A DNA stretch of 64,000 nucleotides from positions 1,302,001 through 1,366,000 of the forward strand of contig NZ_CP130748.1 of the NCBI RefSeq assembly GCF_030563405.1, given 5' to 3'. A program made the position numbers and the translations under genes. The notes beneath the pieces are model-generated. The model was not told where the DNA came from. It did not search any database and was given only the letters and a program-made list of their open reading frames with translations. Below, piece by piece: positions 8,298 through 18,937 of this stretch (the first letter of the stretch is position 1; each line of letters starts with the position of its first letter). The DNA comes from Vibrio sp. SNU_ST1. Its GTDB lineage: Bacteria > Pseudomonadota > Gammaproteobacteria > Enterobacterales > Vibrionaceae.

Positions 8298-9044
8298 TTA
8301 AGCGGCAGCTGCGAACTGAGCTAGAAACATCTCTTTACGTTCGTTGAAGCGGTTTACTAGGTCGTCTACAGAAGCTTGGTCGTATGGCTTAAGGCCACTT
8401 GCTACCATGCGCTTTACGCCTTTACCGACTACTTCTCCGTCTTCTTTGAAATCAAAGTTTAGTGTCACGATACCGCGCTTGCCTTCAACATCAAAAGTCG
8501 CACTAGAGAACTCAACTTCTGGGTGAGATAGGTCTAGGCGAGTAAATTCAACTTCCATGCTCTCGTAAATCACAAGAGGACGTTGGCAGTTGATCATCAT
8601 TTGCTGTTCTTCCATAAGAGGAACCATTATGTGCGGGAAGTTCATACCAGAGAACTTAACGTAGTTTGTTACTACGTGTTCGATGAACGCTTGATCGTGG
8701 CTCTTTTCACCTTCACAAGACATGTGTAGGTACTCTTTGCCTTTCTCGTCAACCAATGAGCTTTCTTTTTCACATTTGTTGTCAACGCTTAGCGCAATAC
8801 CGTTACCCACCATACCTGAAAAATCAAAACGCATTTTTTGGCTGATGCCTTCTTTTTGCAGAAGTACTGCAAACAAAAGATCGCCAGGCACGCAGAAGCG
8901 CTTGTTGTCTTCATCGTGAATTGGGTTGAAGTCAGCGGCTACTTTTTTTGCAAAGTGGCTAGCTTGTTCACGAGTGAATTGAAATTGATTGTCTTCAGTA
9001 GAAAAGTAAGGTGTCAGAAACATAGTATCGCTATTAGTCATCAA
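8298..9044 (-). CDS. DUF3581 protein (hotdog-like)
   Basis: 248 residues, recognised as DUF3581. The segment 'VAADFNPIHDEDNKRFCVPGDLLF' (~34-57, quoted in part) resembles the substrate-entry region of MaoC-like hotdog dehydratases (DxNxxH/D), and a second half with 'KGKRGIVTLNFDF'-like strands follows. No known biochemical role. The protein ends in four alanines. Monocistronic, convergent with the upstream methyltransferase-like gene. Confidence 0.7.
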   Translation of the reverse strand: MMTNSDTMFLTPYFSTEDNQFQFTREQASHFAKKVAADFNPIHDEDNKRFCVPGDLLFAVLLQKEGISQKMRFDFSGMVGNGIALSVDNKCEKESSLVDEKGKEYLHMSCEGEKSHDQAFIEHVVTNYVKFSGMNFPHIMVPLMEEQQMMINCQRPLVIYESMEVEFTRLDLSHPEVEFSSATFDVEGKRGIVTLNFDFKEDGEVVGKGVKRMVASGLKPYDQASVDDLVNRFNERKEMFLAQFAAAA

Positions 9045-9153
9045 ATCTGGCGGGGATTATAGCTAACTAACTTGGTTTTAATGGTCTATCCAGTTTACGG
9101 AGGCTAAAAAAAGGGAAGACTGGTGAAGAGGGGGATTGGTGATGGAAATAATT

Positions 9154-9176
9154 AAGGTCTAGAAAATCTAGACCTT
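9154..9176 (-). terminator. hairpin downstream of the lipoprotein gene
   Basis: AAGGTCTAGA and TCTAGACCTT form a perfect 10-bp stem with a 3-nt loop, 14 nt past the stop codon of the minus-strand lipoprotein gene. The T-tract on the minus strand is weak. Confidence 0.6.
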
Positions 9177-9189
9177 CATTTATATAAGC

Positions 9190-10248
9190 TTATTTTTTAT
9201 TAGGGAAGAACCACTTATCTAAATAATCACTCATTGGTGTAAAAGCAAGGTTCGCATAGTTAAATGGGTAATTAGCTGTTGTTGTTTCACCACTTGCAAT
9301 TTTACCGACCGCAGTAAAGCCTTTTGGCTGGTTTGCGTCTTTGAGCTCGTTCGGGTATTTACCGTTAGCAGGGTTTACTTTGTATTCATACACTAATCCT
9401 AAAAATGCACCTGGGTTGAGGTTCTTTTTGATAGTGTGGGTATAGTCTAACTTGCCGTTTGAAATATCATCGCCTTCGTCGTTAATGCTCGTACCATTAT
9501 TTGCTAGGCATTTACTTGGAGTGCCATCAATACGATCTGAACCTAATTGTCCGTTACCGTAATTACATTCGTTATATTTTAGGTAACCTAGAGCTTGTGT
9601 ACCGGTTCCTATCTTCTTATTAACAAGAGTTTTGAAGCCTTCGTAGCTTTTGGTTAATTCAGCACCCACGGCTGTATTGTTATCACCATCAACGTAGTAA
9701 TCGAAGATTTGCAGCAGTTTTTGATATGTCGTGGTACTTTGCGTTTCATCTATCCCCGATCTTGTAGTGTAAATCAATTCTAAGCCATTGATATTAGGGC
9801 TGCTCGCATAGATGTTTTGTGCAAGTGCAATAATGAACTTACCGTGGGCTGTTGATGGATTTGGCTCTTCTTCGGAAATACCAATGAGTATTTTTTTCTG
9901 GCTAAACTGTTTTCTCACATCATCATGAGCCCATTTAAGCAAATTTTCGACTTGCAGTTTTACGGCATCTTGCTGAACTTGAGTAATGTTTGGACCAATC
10001 GGCAGAATGTAAATACCTTCTTCAAAAGCACAGTTTGGCACTTCAGCTGCTGTTGAACAGTTTTTAATGCTGGTATAGGTCGCGACTTTCGTTAGCGTTG
10101 GAGTCGTTGGAGTCGTTGGAGTCGTTGGAGTCGTTGGAGTCGTTGGTTTTGTTGGTGCTTTATTGCTTGAGTCTGATCCACAGCCGGCTAAGAATAAGGT
10201 GCTGATAAGGGCTGTTGTAAGTAGGATTGGGGATTTTTTTGTTATCAT
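9190..10248 (-). CDS. unrecognised lipoprotein with TPT-repeat linker
   Basis: 352 residues. A lipoprotein signal ends with 'LFLAGC' (Cys 23), followed by a Ser/Lys spacer and a Thr-Pro-Thr repeat (~34-52) encoded by a 9-bp tandem DNA repeat. The mature domain (~55-352) has 'GIYILPIGPNITQVQQDAV', two Cys pairs and no enzyme motif that I recognise. The TPT stalk probably holds the globular domain off the membrane. Monocistronic, downstream of the hut cluster on the same strand and separated by ~120 nt. Function unknown. Confidence 0.7.
   Translation of the reverse strand: MITKKSPILLTTALISTLFLAGCGSDSSNKAPTKPTTPTTPTTPTTPTTPTLTKVATYTSIKNCSTAAEVPNCAFEEGIYILPIGPNITQVQQDAVKLQVENLLKWAHDDVRKQFSQKKILIGISEEEPNPSTAHGKFIIALAQNIYASSPNINGLELIYTTRSGIDETQSTTTYQKLLQIFDYYVDGDNNTAVGAELTKSYEGFKTLVNKKIGTGTQALGYLKYNECNYGNGQLGSDRIDGTPSKCLANNGTSINDEGDDISNGKLDYTHTIKKNLNPGAFLGLVYEYKVNPANGKYPNELKDANQPKGFTAVGKIASGETTTANYPFNYANLAFTPMSDYLDKWFFPNKK
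10096..10140. repeat. tandem repeat CGTTGGAGT x5 (coding)
   Basis: Five perfect 9-bp units plus a partial sixth lie in the lipoprotein gene and encode the TPT linker. Because the unit is a multiple of three, copy-number change alters linker length and not the reading frame. Confidence 0.92.
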
Positions 10249-10371
10249 TGGTAATGAACTTTCCGACGGTGAGTGATGATTTTTCGGATAGTATCACTCC
10301 TATCAATAAGTGTATTCATTTTTATAGATAAGTGGGCTGTAACGAGAGTACAGCCCAGTATACGGAAAGTA

Positions 10372-11904
10372 CTAAAAACTTGACAATGTACCTTCTGGCA
10401 TTAGGTGGTTATGAACGGATAACTTGAGTAATAGGTTAGCTTGTTCAATATCCGGTGCAAAATATCGGTCTTTATCGTAGAAGCTCACGTTCTCACGCAG
10501 AATCTGCTTTGCTTCTTCCACACGAGGAGAAGATAGATTCGGAGCGCGGAAGTCTAGCCCTTGTGCTGCTGCCAAATATTCGACTGCCAATATCCCACGG
10601 GTATTTTCAGCCATGTATCTAAGTCTACGAGCGGCAAAGGTAGCCATTGATACGTGATCTTCTTGGTTTGCTGATGTCGGAAGGCTGTCTATTGATGCCG
10701 GGTGAGCCAGGGTTTTATTCTCACTTGCTAATGCTGCTGATGTTACTTGAGCAATCATAAAGCCCGAGTTCACGCCGCCGTTATCGACTAAGAAAGGCGG
10801 TAGTTTGCTTAGCGCGCTATCAATCAACAACGCCATTCTACGCTCTGACAAGCTACCGATCTCGGCAATGGCTAATGCAAGGTTATCGGCTGCCATTGCG
10901 ACAGGTTCTGCGTGGAAGTTACCACCTGAAATGATGTCGCCATCGTCAGCGAAAACAAGTGGGTTGTCGGATACAGCATTTGCTTCAATGTTTAAAGTTT
11001 CTGCTGAGTTACGAATTTGCTGTAAACATGCTCCCATTACTTGAGGCTGACAACGCAGTGAGTAAGGATCTTGAACCTTTTCACAGCAAGTGTGTGATTC
11101 ACCAATCTCACTTTTTTGATCAAGCATATGGCGGTAAGCAAGTGCTGCATCCATCTGGCCTCGGTGACCACGAACGCGGTGTATACGAGGGTCAAACGGA
11201 CGACGGCTACCTAGAGCCGCTTCTACAGACATCGCACCACACACGGTTGCAGACGCAAACAAGTCTTCAGCTGCGAACAGACCTTCTAACGCGAATGCTG
11301 TCGATGCTTGTGTGCCGTTTAACAGAGCTAAGCCTTCTTTAGGTGCTAGCGTTATAGGCTCTAAGCCTGCGATCTGCATAGCTTCTAAACCTGTGATGAT
11401 TTTGCCGTTGTGGCGTGCTTGGCCTTCACCTAGTAGAACTGTACTCATATGTGCAAGAGGAGCGAGGTCTCCAGAAGCGCCAACTGATCCTTTTTGTGGT
11501 ACACACGGGTAAACCTGCGCGTTTACTAGATCGATAAGAGCGTTGATTACCTTGAGTCGGATACCCGAGTAACCACGAGACAAGCTGTTAATCTTCAGCA
11601 CCATCATCAAACGTACAGTCTCATCCGACATGAATTTGCCGATGCCCGCTGCGTGAGAAAGCACGATACTTTTCTGTAGTACTTCTAAATCCTCAGGGGC
11701 GATTTTGGTATTTGCTAACAAGCCAAAACCCGTATTGATCCCATACACAGTGCGATCTTCAGCAATCACTTGTTCGACAACGTGCATGCTCGCTTCAATA
11801 TCAGGAATCGCTGCTGGATCGAGTGATAAGTTCACAGGGCTACGGCTAATTTTGCGAAGTTCAGGCAGGCCTAGAAGTCCTGGTTTAAGTAATAAATTCA
11901 ACAT
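10372..11904 (-). CDS. hutH: histidine ammonia-lyase
   Basis: 510 residues from the ATG at 11904, preceded by TCTGGAGAAAAC, a good ribosome binding site. An upstream in-frame ATG at 11919 overlaps the hutU stop codon and would add five residues. It deaminates L-histidine to urocanate. The Ala-Ser-Gly triad that cyclises into the MIO cofactor is at ~143-145 in '[15 protein letters not shown]', and length and motifs are those of an intact enzyme. It is the last gene of hutI-hutG-hutU-hutH and is presumably cotranscribed with hutU. Confidence 0.96.
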   Translation of the reverse strand: MLNLLLKPGLLGLPELRKISRSPVNLSLDPAAIPDIEASMHVVEQVIAEDRTVYGINTGFGLLANTKIAPEDLEVLQKSIVLSHAAGIGKFMSDETVRLMMVLKINSLSRGYSGIRLKVINALIDLVNAQVYPCVPQKGSVGASGDLAPLAHMSTVLLGEGQARHNGKIITGLEAMQIAGLEPITLAPKEGLALLNGTQASTAFALEGLFAAEDLFASATVCGAMSVEAALGSRRPFDPRIHRVRGHRGQMDAALAYRHMLDQKSEIGESHTCCEKVQDPYSLRCQPQVMGACLQQIRNSAETLNIEANAVSDNPLVFADDGDIISGGNFHAEPVAMAADNLALAIAEIGSLSERRMALLIDSALSKLPPFLVDNGGVNSGFMIAQVTSAALASENKTLAHPASIDSLPTSANQEDHVSMATFAARRLRYMAENTRGILAVEYLAAAQGLDFRAPNLSSPRVEEAKQILRENVSFYDKDRYFAPDIEQANLLLKLSVHNHLMPEGTLSSF

Positions 11905-11918
11905 GTTTTCTCCAGACA

Positions 11919-13613
11919 TTAAAGGCGACGAAGTTCTTCGTTTAGCATTGGTAAATCAAGCTTCTGCTCTTTAGCACACTGCTTGGCAATATCGTAACCC
12001 GCATCAGCATGACGCATAACGCCGGTTGCTGGGTCGTTGTGAAGTACGCGAGCAATACGTTGTGATGCATCGTCACTGCCGTCACAACAAATCACCATAC
12101 CTGAGTGTTGTGAGAAGCCCATGCCAACACCACCACCGTGGTGCAGAGAAACCCATGTTGCGCCGCCTGCAGTATTTAGAAGGGCGTTCAATAGAGGCCA
12201 ATCTGATACAGCATCTGATCCATCCATCATGCCTTCCGTTTCACGGTTCGGGCTTGCTACTGAGCCTGAATCTAGGTGGTCACGACCGATAACAACGGGT
12301 GCTTTAAGTTCGCCATTCTTAACCATTTCATTGAATGCTTGGCCCAAACGTTCACGACCTTTCAAACCAACCCAACAAATACGAGCTGGTAGGCCCTGGA
12401 ACTGAATGCGTTCACGTGCCATATCTAACCAGTTGTGCAGGTGTGGGTTGTCTGGAATCAGCTCTTTTACTTTTTGGTCTGTTTTGTAGATGTCTTCTGG
12501 GTCGCCAGATAGGGCAGCCCAACGGAATGGACCGATGCCTTCACAGAACAGAGGACGAATATAAGCAGGAACAAATCCTGGGAAATCAAATGCGTTTTCC
12601 ACGCCTTCTTCCAGTGCCATTTGGCGAATGTTGTTACCGTAATCTACGGTCGCAGCACCACGGTATTGTAGATCTAGCATCGCTTGTACTTGAATAGCCA
12701 TTGATTGCTTAGCGGCTTTCACCACCTTAGCTTCATCAACTAAACGTTCTTGAGCCGCTTTCTCCATCGTCCAACCTTGTGGCAAGTAGCCGTTCAGTGG
12801 ATCGTGTGCAGAAGTTTGGTCAGTCACTACGTCTGGCGTGATATTACGTTCAACAAGCTCTGGGTATACGTCTGCTGCGTTACCAAGTAAGCCAACAGAA
12901 ATTGGCGTGTCTGATTCTTTAATCATTGCCATCGCTTCATCAATGCTGGTGGCTTTTTTGTCGACATAGCCAGTACGCAAGCGGTAGTCGATTCGTGATT
13001 CGTCACATTCAACCGCGATCATTGAGAAGCCAGCCATAGTTGCAGCAAGAGGCTGAGCGCCGCCCATACCGCCAAGGCCGCCAGTTAGAACCCACTTGCC
13101 ATTCGCTTCACCTTGGAAGTGCTTCTTCGCGATAGCGACAAAGGTTTCGTAAGTACCTTGAACTATGCCTTGAGAGCCAATGTAAATCCAGCTGCCTGCT
13201 GTCATTTGGCCGTACATCATCAAGCCTTCTTTATCGAGTTCGTTGAAGTGCTCCCAGTTCGCCCAATGAGGAACAAGGTTAGAGTTAGCGATCAGTACGC
13301 GAGGTGCGTTCTTATGAGTCGGGAACACGCCCACAGGTTTACCAGATTGAACAAGTAATGTTTGGTCGTCTTCTAAACGTTCTAATACTTCAACAATCTT
13401 GTCATAACATTTCCAATCACGTGCCGCACGACCGATACCGCCATACACAACCAGTGCATGTGGATGTTCTGCCACATCAGGGTCTAGGTTATTCATCAAC
13501 ATACGCAGTGGTGCTTCTGTTAACCAAGATTTAGCGCGCAAAGTGGTGCCATGAGGTGCGCGAATTTCGCGAGTCGTGTCGAGACGAGGGTCACTGTTGT
13601 GGTGTTCCGTCAT
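11919..13613 (-). CDS. hutU: urocanate hydratase
   Basis: 564 residues, the usual length for urocanase, an NAD-dependent enzyme converting urocanate to imidazolonepropionate. Conserved segments include '[18 protein letters not shown]' (~174-191), '[12 protein letters not shown]', and a Gly-rich C-terminal part near '[17 protein letters not shown]'. An AAGGA site lies nine bases before the ATG. The stop codon TAA overlaps the upstream ATG of hutH (TAATG), which supports translational coupling. The 102-nt gap to hutG holds a nine-copy hexamer repeat. Confidence 0.96.
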   Translation of the reverse strand: MTEHHNSDPRLDTTREIRAPHGTTLRAKSWLTEAPLRMLMNNLDPDVAEHPHALVVYGGIGRAARDWKCYDKIVEVLERLEDDQTLLVQSGKPVGVFPTHKNAPRVLIANSNLVPHWANWEHFNELDKEGLMMYGQMTAGSWIYIGSQGIVQGTYETFVAIAKKHFQGEANGKWVLTGGLGGMGGAQPLAATMAGFSMIAVECDESRIDYRLRTGYVDKKATSIDEAMAMIKESDTPISVGLLGNAADVYPELVERNITPDVVTDQTSAHDPLNGYLPQGWTMEKAAQERLVDEAKVVKAAKQSMAIQVQAMLDLQYRGAATVDYGNNIRQMALEEGVENAFDFPGFVPAYIRPLFCEGIGPFRWAALSGDPEDIYKTDQKVKELIPDNPHLHNWLDMARERIQFQGLPARICWVGLKGRERLGQAFNEMVKNGELKAPVVIGRDHLDSGSVASPNRETEGMMDGSDAVSDWPLLNALLNTAGGATWVSLHHGGGVGMGFSQHSGMVICCDGSDDASQRIARVLHNDPATGVMRHADAGYDIAKQCAKEQKLDLPMLNEELRRL

Positions 13614-13643
13614 TTTGGAATTCCTTCTGTTTCACGTTATATC

Positions 13644-13700
13644 GTTGTAGTTGTAGTTGTAGTTGTAGTTGTAGTTGTAGTTGTAGTTGTAGTTGTAGTT
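13644..13700. repeat. tandem repeat GTTGTA x9 inside the hut operon
   Basis: Nine perfect 6-bp copies plus GTT occupy the hutG-hutU intergenic space, ending 31 nt before the hutU start. On the transcribed strand the repeat is TACAAC. Each hexamer holds half of the HutC-type TGTA/TACA pattern, but no full TGTATATACA palindrome is formed. Confidence 0.93.
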
Positions 13701-13715
13701 ATCGGTATAGCTGGA

Positions 13716-14744
13716 TTAGTCGCTGGCCATTGCACTGGCTATGTCCCAACACAAACGTGCCGCTAATCGAGCCGTTTGGCCATCGATGTCGTAGTCTGGG
13801 TTGTATTCCGCAATGTCCGCGATAATGAGTTTTTCACTGTGTTTGAAAATCTGTTCTAGAAAAGGAGCGAGTGTTTCATAGCTCACGCCTCTTGCTGCTG
13901 GTGCACTTACGCCCGGCGCGGTGGCTGCGGGGAAAACATCAAGATCAATGGTGAGATAGAGGTAATCACACTCGGCGATGAATTTTTGCAACTTAACCAG
14001 TTGAGCGACTTGGTTCACTTGGGTCATGTTGCGGTCGTGTTCATACCAAACGCCCAGTTGGTCGGCTTTGTTGAACAGTGCTTTGGTATTACTGGCCGCG
14101 CTAACGCCAAGACAAGCGTAATGAAACGGCCATTGATGCGTTTGGCAGTAATCGCTGATCTGGTTAAAAGGCGTGCCTGAGCTCGGTTTAACGTCGGCGA
14201 CGTCGCTTTCAAATTCACGAAGATCAAAGTGAGCATCAAAGTTAACGATGCCTATTTTAGGTTTGCGCTCTGGTTGAATTTTATTTAGGTGCTCAGCGAG
14301 GCCTTGGAACGATGCCCAAGCCACTTCATGACCACCGCCAAGGGTAATCACTTTGTTAGTTGATAGAGCATTGGCAATCACAGAAGCACACTGTTTTTGG
14401 CTGACTTCGAGCTGGCCATCATTGCACTCGATATCACCAAGGTCCGCGATGTGAGCGTCACTGTGCCAAGCCATATTAGCCAACGCTTGACGAATCAGGT
14501 TGGGTGCTTGCTTCGCGCCCACTCGTCCTTTATTTCTTGCCACACCTGCATCGCTGGCAAAGCCTACTAAAGCGATAGCGCCATCAGTAAGTTCGTTGCT
14601 TAAATCACTACTTTGCACTTGTTTGGTAATGTGATGTACGCGTGTGCCGAGTGAGCCATCTTCAAGATCATTGCGCCCAGCCCACATAAAGTTATGCACG
14701 GTTTTTACGTTCTCTTGAATACCGTTGGATTTAGATTGAGTCAT
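13716..14744 (-). CDS. hutG: formimidoylglutamase
   Basis: 342 residues from the ATG at 14744, which is preceded by GCGAGGTG; a longer frame reaches 14789 but lies further inside hutI. It belongs to the arginase/agmatinase family and hydrolyses N-formimidoyl-L-glutamate to glutamate and formamide. Mn-binding motifs are present: 'GGGHEVAW', 'NFDAHFDLR' and '[14 protein letters not shown]'. It overlaps the 3' end of hutI by 14 nt, so hutI-hutG are translationally linked. Confidence 0.93.
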   Translation of the reverse strand: MTQSKSNGIQENVKTVHNFMWAGRNDLEDGSLGTRVHHITKQVQSSDLSNELTDGAIALVGFASDAGVARNKGRVGAKQAPNLIRQALANMAWHSDAHIADLGDIECNDGQLEVSQKQCASVIANALSTNKVITLGGGHEVAWASFQGLAEHLNKIQPERKPKIGIVNFDAHFDLREFESDVADVKPSSGTPFNQISDYCQTHQWPFHYACLGVSAASNTKALFNKADQLGVWYEHDRNMTQVNQVAQLVKLQKFIAECDYLYLTIDLDVFPAATAPGVSAPAARGVSYETLAPFLEQIFKHSEKLIIADIAEYNPDYDIDGQTARLAARLCWDIASAMASD

Positions 14745-15981
14745 GACACACCTCGCCATTAACAATGCGTTTATGCAGATGAGGAACACCGACTTGATAG
14801 CTTAGATCGGCAGGGTGCTCGATATTCCAGATAGCCAAATCAGCGGCATAACCCACTTCAATTTTACCTTTGGTTTGTGACTCGCCAATGGCTGCCGCAG
14901 CATGACAAGTTACACCGCGTAGCGCTTCTTCAGGCGTCGTACCAAACAGAGTGCAGCTCATGTTCATCATTAGTGTTAAGTCAGCAAAAGGAGAAGTGCC
15001 GGGGTTTAAGTCGGTCGCTATCGCCATTGGAATGTTGTGTTCACGAAGTAGGGCGACGGGCGGCTGTTGAGTCTCTTTCAAGAAATAGAAAGCACCCGGT
15101 AATAAGGTGGCAACTGTGCCTGATTCCGCCAGTGCCTTGACTCCAGTTTCATCAAGGTACTCAACATGGTCAACAGAGAGTGCGCCGTATTTTGCTGCAA
15201 GCGCGCTGCCACCCATATTAGAAAGCTGTTCGGTGTGGCCTTTAATCGCGAGCCCATGTTCTTTGGCTGCTGAAAATACACGTTCGGTTTGTTCAAGGTT
15301 GAAGCCGATAGATTCGCAGAACACGTCAACCGCATCGGCTAGGCCTTGTTCAGCCGCTTTAGGGATGATCTCTTGGCAAACCAGATCAATATAGCTGTCC
15401 GGCTGCTCTTGGTATTCGGGCGGCACAGCATGGGCAGCAAGGAGAGTGGTGGTGATCTTAATACGGCGGTGATTCTCCAACGCTTTCGCCGCGCGTAACA
15501 TCTTGAGTTCATCATCAAGCGTTAAACCATAGCCAGATTTTACTTCGATGCTGGTTACGCCACTTCTTAGCAGGCCATCGAGTCTAGGCAAAGCCATTTC
15601 AACCAGTTCAGACTCTTGCGCTGCACGTGTTGCGGTGACTGTCGCTAGAATACCGCCGCCTTGCTTGGCGATGTCGGTGTAAGACACACCATTCAAACGC
15701 TGTTCAAATTCATTGGCCCGATTACCCGCAAATACGAGGTGAGTGTGGCAATCAATTAACCCAGGTGTTACTAGCTTGTTCTTGCAGTCATAGGTGACGT
15801 AATCCAAAGAATCATCAATGCTTGGTTGCCCTAACTCAGAAGCAAGTGCCTCGTGGTTTGAACAAGAGATGGACACGATCTTACCGTTTTCTATAACGAT
15901 ATCTTGCGGGGAAGAAGGCTGATAACCATTGGCTCCCGAGCTCATCGAGACCACTCGTGCGTTTTTGAGGATCAAATTCAT
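14731..15981 (-). CDS. hutI: imidazolonepropionase
   Basis: 416 residues from the ATG at 15981; an in-frame GTG two codons upstream is an alternative. It is a metal-dependent amidohydrolase that opens imidazolonepropionate to formimidoylglutamate. Visible metal and substrate motifs are '[15 protein letters not shown]' (~70-84), '[10 protein letters not shown]', 'KGHTEQL' and 'ATDLNPGT'. First gene of the hut operon; a HutC-type operator palindrome lies at 16011-16020, 30 nt upstream. Confidence 0.95.
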   Translation of the reverse strand: MNLILKNARVVSMSSGANGYQPSSPQDIVIENGKIVSISCSNHEALASELGQPSIDDSLDYVTYDCKNKLVTPGLIDCHTHLVFAGNRANEFEQRLNGVSYTDIAKQGGGILATVTATRAAQESELVEMALPRLDGLLRSGVTSIEVKSGYGLTLDDELKMLRAAKALENHRRIKITTTLLAAHAVPPEYQEQPDSYIDLVCQEIIPKAAEQGLADAVDVFCESIGFNLEQTERVFSAAKEHGLAIKGHTEQLSNMGGSALAAKYGALSVDHVEYLDETGVKALAESGTVATLLPGAFYFLKETQQPPVALLREHNIPMAIATDLNPGTSPFADLTLMMNMSCTLFGTTPEEALRGVTCHAAAAIGESQTKGKIEVGYAADLAIWNIEHPADLSYQVGVPHLHKRIVNGEVCHDSI

Positions 15982-16010
15982 AATCACCTAGATCTTTGCT
16001 AAACATTAAA

Positions 16011-16020
16011 TGTATATACA
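16011..16020. promoter_or_regulatory. HutC-type operator of the hut operon
   Basis: The perfect palindrome TGTATATACA, flanked by A residues on both sides, matches the core of HutC operators described in Pseudomonas and Klebsiella (TTGTATxxACAA-like). It sits between the hutI start and a plausible minus-strand promoter (TTGATT, 17 nt, TATTTA), a position suited to repression. Confidence 0.65.
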
Positions 16021-16094
16021 AATAAATAGGCTAAACGCTGACCCGAATCAAGTTGATGTTGCAAAAATGTGATCGGCGATCAGGATGATGTTCT

Positions 16095-16808
16095 TTAATC
16101 TAGAAGTATCTTGGAGCTTAATTTGTACTTAGAGCCAGGATGGTAGAGCAATGCAAAGCTGATTAGGCGTTCTTTGCTCCATGTTCTTCTATTCAAAAGT
16201 AGGCAAGGCTCTGATTCAGAAAGCTTTAGTGACGTTCTTATTTGAGAGTCAGGAATAATGGCTTCAACCGTGTGTTCGATAGCACTCAACGGGCAACTTT
16301 TTGAAAGGTATTCGTTGGGTGTAGAGGTTGAAAAGTCTTGCTCTAGGTATTTGGGAGCAGCTAGCGAGTTCACCCAACGCGCTTCCAATTGTATCGGTGT
16401 ATTGTCGGCAAAGTGTATGATTTCACTATAGAACACTTCTGCGTTAATCATCACACCTAACCGTGTAGCCGTGCTTTCATCAGCCTTGATACTATCGTGT
16501 TTGATAACTTGGCTAGTATACGTTTGGCCACGGTCTTTGATCTCTTGGGCGATGTTATTGATATCAAGCAGGGGAGATTGCGCTTTTTCGTCTAGTTCAC
16601 AAACAAAAGTGCCCAGTCTTGGCTTCCTAATGAGCTTGCCTTCAGACACCAGATCTCGAATGGCTTTATTCACTGTCATTCGACTCACTTTGAACTGCTC
16701 GGTGAGTTCGAGCTCTGTGGTTATCTGGTAACCCACTGGCCAGTGACCACTGGTGATATTGTCGTCTATGAACTGTTTTATCTGAAGGTAGAGCGGCGCT
16801 TTCGACAT
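16095..16808 (-). CDS. hutC: histidine utilisation repressor, GntR family
   Basis: 237 residues. An N-terminal GntR winged helix-turn-helix (~5-70; 'ELTEQFKVSRMTVNKAIRDL' holds the recognition helix) is followed by a UTRA ligand-binding domain (~90-230). HutC proteins repress hut genes and release DNA when urocanate binds. It is adjacent to and codirectional with hutIGUH across a ~110-nt gap. A second operator-like site just upstream (16821-16835) suggests autoregulation. Confidence 0.93.
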   Translation of the reverse strand: MSKAPLYLQIKQFIDDNITSGHWPVGYQITTELELTEQFKVSRMTVNKAIRDLVSEGKLIRKPRLGTFVCELDEKAQSPLLDINNIAQEIKDRGQTYTSQVIKHDSIKADESTATRLGVMINAEVFYSEIIHFADNTPIQLEARWVNSLAAPKYLEQDFSTSTPNEYLSKSCPLSAIEHTVEAIIPDSQIRTSLKLSESEPCLLLNRRTWSKERLISFALLYHPGSKYKLSSKILLD

Positions 16809-16820
16809 AATGAAACCTTA

Positions 16821-16835
16821 TTTGACTATACAAAT
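16821..16835. promoter_or_regulatory. probable HutC operator upstream of hutC
   Basis: TTTGACTATACAAAT is an imperfect palindrome sharing the TATACAAA half-site with the operator at 16011-16020. It lies 13 nt upstream of the hutC start codon and fits autorepression. Confidence 0.5.
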
Positions 16836-16989
16836 AGAGTAACGGATTTTTTCATGATTTCAACATTTCCTCGGGCAATGTGACCTTATTCAACATAGAT
16901 GGGGCAAATTACTTGATTCTGTGAGGCAAGTGTCGCAAATTGTCATGCAATAACTATTCGTAAATCAGATAATTAGAAAGGGAAATAAT

Positions 16990-17733
16990 ATGTTTAAGAA
17001 ATTAAAGGCCTCGTTGGGCATCGGTGCAGCAAAAGTTGATACCGTCTTAGATAATATTGAAGTTTTCCAAGGTGGAGAGTTGTCTGGCAATGTTCACATT
17101 ATTGGCGGCGACGTTGAGCAACAAATCGACCTGATTAACTTGGTTCTCAATACAGAAGTAAAAGTAGAAACGGAAGACAGCACCAGTTACGAAACCTTTT
17201 CACTGGGTCGTATTCAAGCTGTAGAGCCTTTCGTTATTCAACCGGGTGAAACCAAGCAAGTCCCATTTCGTCTTAAGCTAAATGATGAAACGCCGGTCAC
17301 AGCATTGAATGCACAAATGAACCAATGTCATGTGTGGGTTGAAACCAACCTAGATATCGGCTTCGCGATTGATCCTAAAGACCGCGACTTCATCTCCGTA
17401 CACCCATTGCCAACAGTCGCTAAAATCATCCAAGGTGTGGAAGCATCGGGAATGGCAATGGTGAAAGCTGATGTAGAGAAGGGCTTCTTGAAAGGCAATA
17501 GCTTTGCTTCTCGCTCAGGCTGTTACCAAGAGATTGAATTTCGCAGCGGCGGTTTCATGAATAATAAAGAGATAGAGCTGTCATTCATCGTTGAAGGTTC
17601 AATGGTTCACTGTCTAGCAGAAATTGACCGCTCAATGAGCTTCCGCGGCGACCAATACATCTCATTCAGCTTGCCTGCCAATGCGGCTGACTCAGACATT
17701 CGCAACGCAGTATCAAGAATCATGAGTGCGTAG
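16990..17733 (+). CDS. Spo0M (SpoOM) family arrestin-like protein
   Basis: 247 residues. The N-terminal 'LKASLGIGAAKVDTVLDN' and the pattern 'GGELSGNVHIIGGDVEQQID' identify the Spo0M family (arrestin-like beta sandwich; founding member from Bacillus sporulation control). In Vibrio, which does not sporulate, the role is unknown. A good site (AAAGGGAAA) precedes the ATG. Monocistronic, divergent from hutC, ending at a strong terminator. Confidence 0.85.
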   Translation: MFKKLKASLGIGAAKVDTVLDNIEVFQGGELSGNVHIIGGDVEQQIDLINLVLNTEVKVETEDSTSYETFSLGRIQAVEPFVIQPGETKQVPFRLKLNDETPVTALNAQMNQCHVWVETNLDIGFAIDPKDRDFISVHPLPTVAKIIQGVEASGMAMVKADVEKGFLKGNSFASRSGCYQEIEFRSGGFMNNKEIELSFIVEGSMVHCLAEIDRSMSFRGDQYISFSLPANAADSDIRNAVSRIMSA

Positions 17734-17790
17734 TTCCCTTTCTGTTAGTAGCCGCTTTTTCTATTAATAGAGACAAGATAGTGCGATTTC

Positions 17791-17821
17791 TAAAGCCGAA
17801 CTTAACCGTTCGGCTTTTTTA
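17791..17821 (+). terminator. terminator of the Spo0M-like gene
   Basis: AAGCCGAAC and GTTCGGCTT pair around a short loop and are followed by a T-run. Confidence 0.85.
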
Positions 17822-17900
17822 TAAATAAAGAAAAAGGATCAATCATTGAAAATTAGGTCTGGGCGATAGAAGGACCTATATAGAAGAGACATTTCGGTTA

Positions 17901-18937
17901 GGCGTTGTTGCCTAAATTAGTTGAACCTTTTTCAAGTCCTGCGATCTGATCCTTTGTGATGGTTAGAACGGTGGTGATATGGGTAAAGCGAAAAAGAAGA
18001 TAACTAACTGGGCGGAGTACAACAAAGCTCTTTGCAATCGTGGTTCAGTTACGTTCTGGATAGACGATTTAGCCATTGATGTATGGCGATGCAAAACCCA
18101 TCATGGCAAGCGGGGGAGAGGCTTCCAGTACTCTGATACAGCGATTGAAACTGCCTTAATGATTAAGGGGATCTTCTCTCTGCCATTACGTGCTCTTCAA
18201 GGCTTTATCGACTCCATCTTTGAGCTATTGGATGTTCCGCTGACTACACCTGCATTAGTAAACGCTCGAAGACGGTTCAGGTCAAATATCGCAATAAGTC
18301 TATAGGGGCTATTCGCCATATAGCCATTGATTCGACTGGCCTCAAAGTCTTTGGTAAGGGTGAATGGAAAGTGAAAAAGCATGGTGTAGAAAAACGCAGA
18401 ACATGGCGCAAACTGCATTTAGCTGTAGCTGTAGCTGTGGATACTCACGAAGCTATTAGTGCGGAAGTCAGCCTTGTAAATGTAGGCGATGGTGAAGTGC
18501 TACCGACGTTGCTTGACCCACTACGCAGAGAGGTCACTGCCGTATCTGCCGATGGAGCATATGACACAAAAAATTGCCACGAGACTCTGAGAAACAAAGG
18601 CTGTACGCCGTTGATACCGCCTCGAAAAAATGCAGCACTTTGGGAAGACGGCCATCCCAGAAACGAAGCAGTAACAGCTCTGAGAAATGGGACTATAGTG
18701 GATTGGCAAGTCGAGTCTGGTTATCACTATCGCTCAATATCTGAGACGGCAATGTCCCGATATAAAGGACTAACAAGCGGCAAATTGAGCTTGAGATGTT
18801 ATAACGCTCAAGTTGGTGAGGCACTGGCAAATGTCAAAGCAATGAACAAAGTCATAGGCCTAGGTATGCCTGTTAGAAGCTAACGGCTAGTCATATATAG
18901 CGTCGTTGATCTTCAAGCTGATTTGATCAACAACGCC
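17901..18937 (+). mobile_element. IS5-family insertion sequence (decayed, 1037 bp)
   Basis: The element is bounded by inverted repeats: left GGCGTTGTTGCCTAAATTAG at 17901 and, read inward from the right end at 18937, GGCGTTGTTGATCAAATCAG. The first ten bases are identical and the match continues with mismatches. The transposase between them is frameshifted. The flanks (GGTTA on the left, GTTTA on the right) show no clear target duplication, which suggests age or rearrangement. Confidence 0.85.
17979..18883 (+). pseudogene. IS5-family DDE transposase, frameshifted
   Basis: The first frame (17979-18305) encodes the N-terminal part ('NWAEYNKALCNRGSVTFWID', 'ETALMIKGIFSLPLRALQGF'). The remainder continues in the -1 frame from about 18242 ('DYTCISKRSKTVQVKYRNKS') through the DDE catalytic region, with Asp in 'IAIDSTGLK', Asp in 'SADGAYDTK' and Glu in 'SISETAMSRYKG'. 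A net loss of one base (or of 4 or 7) near 18240-18248 breaks the gene. A small in-frame Ala-Val expansion (GCTGTA repeat at ~18422) is also visible. Probably inactive unless frameshifting rescues it. Confidence 0.85.

Noticed and set aside
13551..13825. Plus-strand frames with poly-Val or Cys-Ser repeats
   Set aside because: They are translations of the GTTGTA microsatellite and of the antisense of hutU/hutG.
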